Assembly: GCF_037969765.1 (NCBI RefSeq)
Contig: NZ_CP150207.1
Span: 1,846,001 to 1,910,000, forward strand
DNA: 64,000 bases
Direction of reading: 5' to 3'
DNA from: Paenibacillus sp. FSL W8-0186
GTDB taxonomy: Bacteria; Bacillota; Bacilli; Paenibacillales; Paenibacillaceae
Position 1 is the first letter of the stretch. Each line of letters opens with the position of its first letter. Below, in pieces: positions 59,428 to 64,000 of this stretch. The translations under genes and the position numbers were made by a program. The notes beneath the pieces are model-generated. The model ran no database searches and was not told the DNA's origin. It saw nothing but the letters and a program-made list of their open reading frames with translations.

Positions 59428-60252
59428 TTATTTTCCGATGAATTCTTGAACCCAGTAGCCGTTGTCATAAGCGACGCCGATGGCCGTAAAGTTAGGGTTC
59501 ATAATATTTTGGCGATGGCCCTCGCTGTTCATCCAGGCATTCATGACTTCAGCAGGCGTGCGTTGGCCTTTGGCGATATTTTCACCAGCATAACTATAGG
59601 AAACTCCAAACTGCTTCATCATATCGAACGGAGAACCATAAGTTGGCGACTGGTGGTCAAAATATCCGTTTTGACGCATATCGGCTGCTTTTGCGGCAGC
59701 TACTTTAGTCAAATCGGCTTGCGTCGTCAGCGGCTTGAGGCCTGCTTTGGCGCGTTCCTGGTTGACCAGATCAACGACTTGTGCGGCAAAAGAAGAGGCG
59801 TCCGATTGACCAGCGTTCGCATTGTTGTCCTTGCTAGGCGCTGTTGGCGCGGTAGGTTGAGTTGTCGTTCCATTGCCGGCATTAGCATCAGAACCGGTTG
59901 AAGGCTTCTGGCTTGGCGTCGTCGGTTTTGTGCTCGGTGCTGTTGGTTTTTGAACAGGTGCGGAAGGCGTGGCCGGTTTTTGATTAGGCACGGATGGTGC
60001 TGGTACAGCTGGTGTTTCCTTCTGCGGCTGCTCTGTTCCTACAGTTGGCCAATTAGGAATCACCCATTTCAGATCGTCCAAAGAGCCATTCCAGTTCCAT
60101 TTTGACAAGATTTGTTGAAATTGTTGATTGCAATCTACGCTAGGAGTTGAAGCGGCTTCTGCTTTTGCTCCTTGCGGCAGAACAAGTCCTGCAGCGAGTA
60201 CGGCCGTAGCCATGCTTGTGGTTACCAATGTTTTAAAGTGCTTATTCTTCAT
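59428..60252 (-). CDS. secreted CAP/SCP domain protein (YkwD-like)
   Basis: 274 residues. A signal peptide (residues 1-34, ending AEA), a short conserved N-terminal part, a long low-complexity Pro/Thr/Ser/Lys linker (about 75-145), and a CAP domain (about 150-274) with the His/Glu/His set of the cleft: NGYFDHQSP, AGENIA and SEGHRQNIM. The role in the wall or outside the cell is not established for bacterial members; YkwD-type proteins appear in coats and biofilms. GGAGG lies 10 bases before ATG 60252. Confidence 0.93.
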   Translation of the reverse strand: MKNKHFKTLVTTSMATAVLAAGLVLPQGAKAEAASTPSVDCNQQFQQILSKWNWNGSLDDLKWVIPNWPTVGTEQPQKETPAVPAPSVPNQKPATPSAPVQKPTAPSTKPTTPSQKPSTGSDANAGNGTTTQPTAPTAPSKDNNANAGQSDASSFAAQVVDLVNQERAKAGLKPLTTQADLTKVAAAKAADMRQNGYFDHQSPTYGSPFDMMKQFGVSYSYAGENIAKGQRTPAEVMNAWMNSEGHRQNIMNPNFTAIGVAYDNGYWVQEFIGK

Positions 60253-60399
60253 AACGTTGATTCCTCCAAATCATTCTATTAGTTTTGAAAACATGATAGA
60301 TAGACTGATCCGACAATAGTTACAATTTTGTAATTTTGTGCAACCCCATTCTAACATGCATTCAGGCAAAAAGGGGGAGGTAAGTTATGGATAGAAACA

Positions 60400-60715
60400 T
60401 AAGCATATTAGTAGGTTAGCTGATGGAGGAATTGCAGCTAGAGATGGAGTAGATTCATAGAAAATAGCTGCTTCTAATAGGAGCATTGGGAAGTTTACTG
60501 CTAAGCGAACGGACCGTGGTTCCGTTATTTTCGGAAAAAGAGGCGAAATGTAGTGCTAACGGACTCTCGTTCCGCTATTCTAGCTAATATGCTTAATTGC
60601 AGTTAGGTTTTTGGGTAATAGCTGCTTCTGTGTCCGTTAGCACGAAAAATCGGCAATAATGAGGAAATAGGGTCTCTCCTGTCCTGTCCGTTAGGTTAAT
60701 TATTTTTTGAAAAAT
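60400..60715. repeat. intergenic region with short dispersed repeats
   Basis: No gene is seen in 60253-60841. The unit (C)TAACGGAC...GTTCCGYTATTYT occurs twice in one orientation (about 60505-60531 and 60555-60584), and its inverse TGTCCGTTAG occurs at about 60628 and 60685. The phrase GCTGCTTCT also recurs at about 60467 and 60620. This resembles the small interspersed intergenic repeats of Paenibacillus genomes; a function is not evident. Confidence 0.6.
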
Positions 60716-60781
60716 ATCGTAGTCTAGCAGCAGATAATGATTTGTCAGACCTGGTCCTGATGAATCTGTTGAAATAAACAT

Positions 60782-60838
60782 TATAACGTTATATTTACTT
60801 TCTGGCATAAGCATGTTACCTTAAACATTATAATGTTT
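60782..60838 (+). promoter_or_regulatory. two palindromes in the promoter of the dga-like operon
   Basis: TATAACGTTATA (60782-60793) and AAACATTATAATGTTT (60823-60838) are perfect palindromes sharing an ACATTATAA core with the sequence around the first. The second contains the best -10 (TATAAT, 60829-60834). They are likely operator sites for a local repressor that is not in the window. Confidence 0.55.
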
Positions 60839-60859
60839 TAAATGGAATGGGTGATAGTT

Positions 60860-62011
60860 TTGACCGATCGAATAGCTGCTCGCGGTAGAGCACAACCTTC
60901 AAGAGATAGATTCGTGCTTCGCGAGGTAAAAAGGGTGAACGGCGAGAAAATCGACATTGTTATCGAGGATGGCAAAATCGCCGAAATTACCGCCGCCGGA
61001 AAAGGAAGCGGGCAGCCGCTGAATAACATCTCGGGCACATACGTGTCGAGCGGTTGGATCGATATGCATGTCCATGCCTTTCCCGAACTTGATCCCTATG
61101 GGGATGAAATCGATGAGATCGGCGTAAAGCAGGGAGTGACAACAATTGTCGATGCCGGCAGCTGCGGCGCGGATCGGATTGCCGACCTGATCGCCGACAG
61201 CAAGCGGGCCAAGACGAAGATGTATGCTTTTTTGAACATTTCCCGGATCGGGCTGTCTAGAATTGACGAATTGTCCCGGCTGAAGTGGATTGATAAGGAG
61301 CAGGCCAAGCTGGCAATCTTGGCATACGAAGAATTCATTGTCGGACTCAAAGCGCGGATCAGCAGGAGCGTGGTCGGTGATAGCGGCCTGAAGCCGCTTC
61401 GCCTCGCCCGGGAACTATCCGGCGACACGGGACTGCCGCTTATGGTGCATATCGGTTCAGGACCTCCGGATATTCAAGAGGTAATTCCTCTTTTGCAGCG
61501 AAAAGATATCATTACGCACTATCTTCATGGGAAGACGAACAATTTATTTGATGCGGAAGGCCATCCGCTGCGAGTATTGACCGATGCGTTAGCGAGGGGC
61601 GTTCATTTGGATGTTGGCCATGGGACGGCAAGCTTTTCCTTTCGAATGGCTGAAGCGGCCAAGCGGCACGGTGTTGGGCTGCATACGATCAGCACTGACA
61701 TTTACCGGGGCAACCGGTTGAACGGTCCGGTCTACAGCATGGCTAACGTGCTGACCAAGTTTCTCAGCTTGGGTTACTCGCTGGGAGAGACAATCGATGC
61801 GGTTACAAGCCGTGCTGCTGACTGGCTGGGCAAGCCGGAGCTGGGCCGGATTCAGGTAGGAGATGCCGCCAACTTGACGTTGTTTACATTAGATGACGAA
61901 CGGGTGGAGCTGGTAGATTCCGAAGGAGAGCGAAGAGTGGCGAACCGACTTATTAAAGCAAAAGGAGTGGTTACAGGTGGGGAATACATTAAATGCGAAG
62001 TACGGGCTTAA
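60860..62011 (+). CDS. amidohydrolase (EF_0837/AHA_3915 type)
   Basis: 383 residues from TTG 60860, which has GGGTGA upstream; ATG 60842 is a possible longer start without a site. Amidohydrolase metal ligands are visible: DMHVHAF, Lys in GLKARI (probable carboxylated Lys), LMVHIG, THYLHG and STDIYRG. Proteins of this subgroup are encoded with DgaE, DgaF and a sugar kinase. Probably a deacetylase or cyclic amide hydrolase acting first in the pathway. Confidence 0.85.
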   Translation: MTDRIAARGRAQPSRDRFVLREVKRVNGEKIDIVIEDGKIAEITAAGKGSGQPLNNISGTYVSSGWIDMHVHAFPELDPYGDEIDEIGVKQGVTTIVDAGSCGADRIADLIADSKRAKTKMYAFLNISRIGLSRIDELSRLKWIDKEQAKLAILAYEEFIVGLKARISRSVVGDSGLKPLRLARELSGDTGLPLMVHIGSGPPDIQEVIPLLQRKDIITHYLHGKTNNLFDAEGHPLRVLTDALARGVHLDVGHGTASFSFRMAEAAKRHGVGLHTISTDIYRGNRLNGPVYSMANVLTKFLSLGYSLGETIDAVTSRAADWLGKPELGRIQVGDAANLTLFTLDDERVELVDSEGERRVANRLIKAKGVVTGGEYIKCEVRA

Positions 62012-63080
62012 GCGGGTCATTAATGCCAGCGGACGGATGAGCATCCTGGGCGTATCCGCGCCGAGCGATACGGTCATGGAGGCGATGAAGCAGGGCGGGC
62101 AAAGCTATGTCGAGATCGCCGATCTGGTTGATAAAGCAGGGGATTATATCGCCCGGATTCTCGGGTCGGAAGCGGCGGTGATCGTTAACTCGGCATCCAG
62201 CGGGATTGCTCTCTCGGTAGCAGCTATAGTGACCCAAGGCAATCGCCGGCGCAGCGAGCGCCTGCATCAGGAGATCAATCCCAAGAATGAGATCATCATT
62301 TTGAAAGGACATAATGTACAGTACGGGGCTCCCGTAGAGACGATGGTGTATTTAGGCGGCGGCAGGCTGCTGGAGGTAGGCTATGCCAATGAAGGGCGGG
62401 CCGAGCATATCGAGGATGCGATTTCCGATAAGACCGCAGCTATTCTTTATGTCAAATCACATCATGCCGTGCAAAAAAATATGATTTCGGTGGAAGAAGC
62501 CTGGGACGTTGCTCAGCGCTGCGGAGTTCCGCTTATCGTGGATGCGGCAGCAGAGGAGGATCTTCAGAAATATGTGAAGTATTCCGATCTAGCGATTTAC
62601 AGCGGCTCCAAAGCTATTGAGGGCCCAACGTCAGGCATCGTTGCTGGAAAAAGAACCTTCATCGAGTGGGTCAAAGTTCAAGGGCATGGGATTGGCCGCA
62701 GCATGAAAGTAGGCAAGGAGACGTCTTTCGGATTGCTGCAGGCTCTGGATGAATACATGGTGAAGGAAGATAAGAGCGAGCAGGAAAAGGCGCTGCTGGA
62801 AGCATTAATGCCATTAAATGATATCGCCGGGGTTCAGGTGTCGGTTGTGCAGGATGAGGCGGGGCGGGCGATTTACCGCGGCCGCATTCAGATCGATGCT
62901 CAGCAGACAGGCATTACCGCCAAAGAAGTCGCGGAACGGCTGCAGAACGGCGAGATTGCTATATATACACGGGACTACGGTGTTCGCCAAGGATATTTCG
63001 ATATCGACCCTCGGCCGCTGCTTGGAGATGACATTACCGTTATCGAGGCTAAAATACGTGAATTAACAGGGGGGCGTTAA
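61977..63080 (+). CDS. dgaE: DgaE-like PLP-dependent ammonia lyase (SelA fold)
   Basis: 367 residues, related to selenocysteine synthase SelA. The PLP Lys is in YSGSKAIEGPTSGIVAGK near residue 212. DgaE converts D-glucosaminate-6-phosphate (or a similar amino-sugar acid) to a 2-keto-3-deoxy acid. GTG 61977 lies 9 bases after AAAGGAG and overlaps the amidohydrolase gene by 35 nt. The product would be split by the next enzyme. Confidence 0.9.
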   Translation: MGNTLNAKYGLKRVINASGRMSILGVSAPSDTVMEAMKQGGQSYVEIADLVDKAGDYIARILGSEAAVIVNSASSGIALSVAAIVTQGNRRRSERLHQEINPKNEIIILKGHNVQYGAPVETMVYLGGGRLLEVGYANEGRAEHIEDAISDKTAAILYVKSHHAVQKNMISVEEAWDVAQRCGVPLIVDAAAEEDLQKYVKYSDLAIYSGSKAIEGPTSGIVAGKRTFIEWVKVQGHGIGRSMKVGKETSFGLLQALDEYMVKEDKSEQEKALLEALMPLNDIAGVQVSVVQDEAGRAIYRGRIQIDAQQTGITAKEVAERLQNGEIAIYTRDYGVRQGYFDIDPRPLLGDDITVIEAKIRELTGGR

Positions 63081-63081
63081 T

Positions 63082-63837
63082 ATGTCACAGATCGCCAAAC
63101 GCTTTTACAAAGGCAGAGTCGCATTAAATGTGCTGGCCAAGGACGTGGAGAATGCCAAGGAAATATTCGAGGCTGCGGAAGGATACGTGCTGGTCGGCGT
63201 CCTATCCAAGGACTATACAACGATCCATGAGGCTGTAGCGGCCATGGAGCAATACGGCCGGGAAATCGATGAAGCGGTATCGATCGGGCTCGGCGCTGGC
63301 GATAATCGTCAAGCGGCAATGGTGGCGGAAATCGCCAGGCATTATCCCGGCAGCCATATCAATCAGGTATTTCCCGCCGTCGGGGCTACCCGGGCCAATC
63401 TCAGAGAGAAGGATAGCTGGATCAACAGTCTAGTGTCGCCAACGGGCCAGGCGGGATACGTGAATATTTCTACTGGGCCGATCAGTGCGGCAGGCAGCGA
63501 GCCAGCTATCGTCCCGGTTCGCTCAGCGATTTCTCTCGTCCGCGATATGGGCGGCAATGCCCTGAAATATTTCCCGATGGCGGGGCTGAACCGTGAAGAT
63601 GAATTTCGTGCCGTCGCCAGGGGCTGTGCTGCGGAAGGCTTTGCTCTCGAACCGACGGGGGGCATCGATATGAATAATTTCGAGGCTATTCTGCGGATCG
63701 CGTTTGAAGCAGGGGTTCAGCAGGTGATCCCTCACGTATATTCCTCGATCATTGACCAGGGGTCGGGAAAAACCAATGTCCAGGATGTACGCGATTTGCT
63801 CGCGATTATGAAAAGGCTGGCTGATCAGTATGCCTAA
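63082..63837 (+). CDS. dgaF: DgaF-like 2-keto-3-deoxy-phosphogluconate aldolase
   Basis: 251 residues, the class of KDPG aldolase encoded with dgaE. Blocks include TGQAGYVNISTGPI, NALKYFPMAGL (the Schiff-base Lys candidate) and FALEPTGGIDM. Splits the keto-deoxy phosphate to pyruvate and a triose phosphate. It starts right after dgaE and overlaps the kinase gene by 8 nt. Confidence 0.88.
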   Translation: MSQIAKRFYKGRVALNVLAKDVENAKEIFEAAEGYVLVGVLSKDYTTIHEAVAAMEQYGREIDEAVSIGLGAGDNRQAAMVAEIARHYPGSHINQVFPAVGATRANLREKDSWINSLVSPTGQAGYVNISTGPISAAGSEPAIVPVRSAISLVRDMGGNALKYFPMAGLNREDEFRAVARGCAAEGFALEPTGGIDMNNFEAILRIAFEAGVQQVIPHVYSSIIDQGSGKTNVQDVRDLLAIMKRLADQYA

Positions 63838-64000
63838 GCGGATAGCCGCCTTTGGCGAGGTTATGATGCGTCTGCAGGTGCCGGGGCATGATTTGCTGTC
63901 GCAGGGCAACACGCTGCACTATACATTTTCCGGTACCGGCGTAAACGTCGTTTCGGCGCTGGCGAGATTCGGACACGCGGGGAGCCTGATCTCCCGCTTG
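63830..64000 (+). CDS. PfkB-family sugar kinase, 5' part
   Basis: The first 57 residues before the window edge: RIAAFGEVMMRL and GTGVNVVSALARFGH match the N-terminus of 2-keto-3-deoxygluconate/ribokinase-type kinases. It begins within the end of the aldolase gene. In this operon it would supply the phosphorylated intermediate. Confidence 0.85.
   Translation, partial: MPKRIAAFGEVMMRLQVPGHDLLSQGNTLHYTFSGTGVNVVSALARFGHAGSLISRL

Noticed and set aside
60800..60820. A sigma-54 promoter before the dga-like operon (TGGCAT present).
   Set aside because: The matching -12 TTGC element is missing at the required spacing, and a TATAAT box lies closer to the gene.

Overview
The window looks like a chromosomal segment of a spore-forming member of the Bacillales, most likely Paenibacillus or a close relative. 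Supporting signs are sporulation genes (prkA, yhbH, spoVR, a cotJABC operon, a CotF-type coat protein), a sufCDSUB operon in the Firmicutes order, Bacillus-type genes (hmoA-like, yfkAB-like, yunD-like), strong GGAGG ribosome sites with frequent TTG and GTG starts, and two HD-GYP proteins. Both edges cut genes: prkA on the left and a PfkB sugar kinase on the right. No rRNA, tRNA or CRISPR array was seen.

Layout. 1-5.4 kb: end of prkA, a short globin-coupled sensor, and the yhbH-spoVR pair on the minus strand. 5.6-9.2 kb: a very large cytoplasmic hybrid histidine kinase with about six PAS domains. 9.3-17.2 kb: two tandem DegV proteins, small membrane proteins, a possible Sm-like protein, the methionine-salvage pair mtnK-mtnA, a Dps protein and a PhzF-fold protein lacking the usual catalytic Glu. 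17.4-28.2 kb: a ten-gene biosynthetic operon with no NRPS or PKS. It encodes four ATP-grasp-type ligases (two apparently circularly permuted), a heme-oxygenase-fold enzyme, two aldolase-type enzymes, a class IV aminotransferase, a C45 (penicillin acyltransferase-like) enzyme and an MFS exporter. This is my candidate for an undescribed system making a modified small peptide. 28.3-33.7 kb: sufCDSUB behind a striking multi-site operator.

33.8-44.2 kb: coat protein, a degenerate HD-GYP protein, a MoaD-MoaE fusion, a YunD-type phosphoesterase, UppP, an intact HD-GYP protein, a YfkAB radical SAM protein, a CNNM/CorC membrane protein and cotJABC followed by a small zinc-ribbon gene. 44.2-48.2 kb: a decayed accessory island with two IS3-family remnants, an AT-rich secreted-protein gene, and a second, truncated copy of cotJC plus the zinc-ribbon gene. 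48.5-54.9 kb: a two-component system followed by membrane glycosyltransferases and a large secreted protein, probably for cell-surface glycan work. 55-60.3 kb: a HipA-like/protein-kinase-like pair, an MFS transporter, a self-regulated-looking PadR gene, a heme monooxygenase and a secreted CAP protein. 60.3-64 kb: an intergenic region with short dispersed repeats, then an amidohydrolase-DgaE-DgaF-sugar kinase operon for catabolism of an amino-sugar acid or similar compound.

All family names come from motif recognition by eye; no database search was run.
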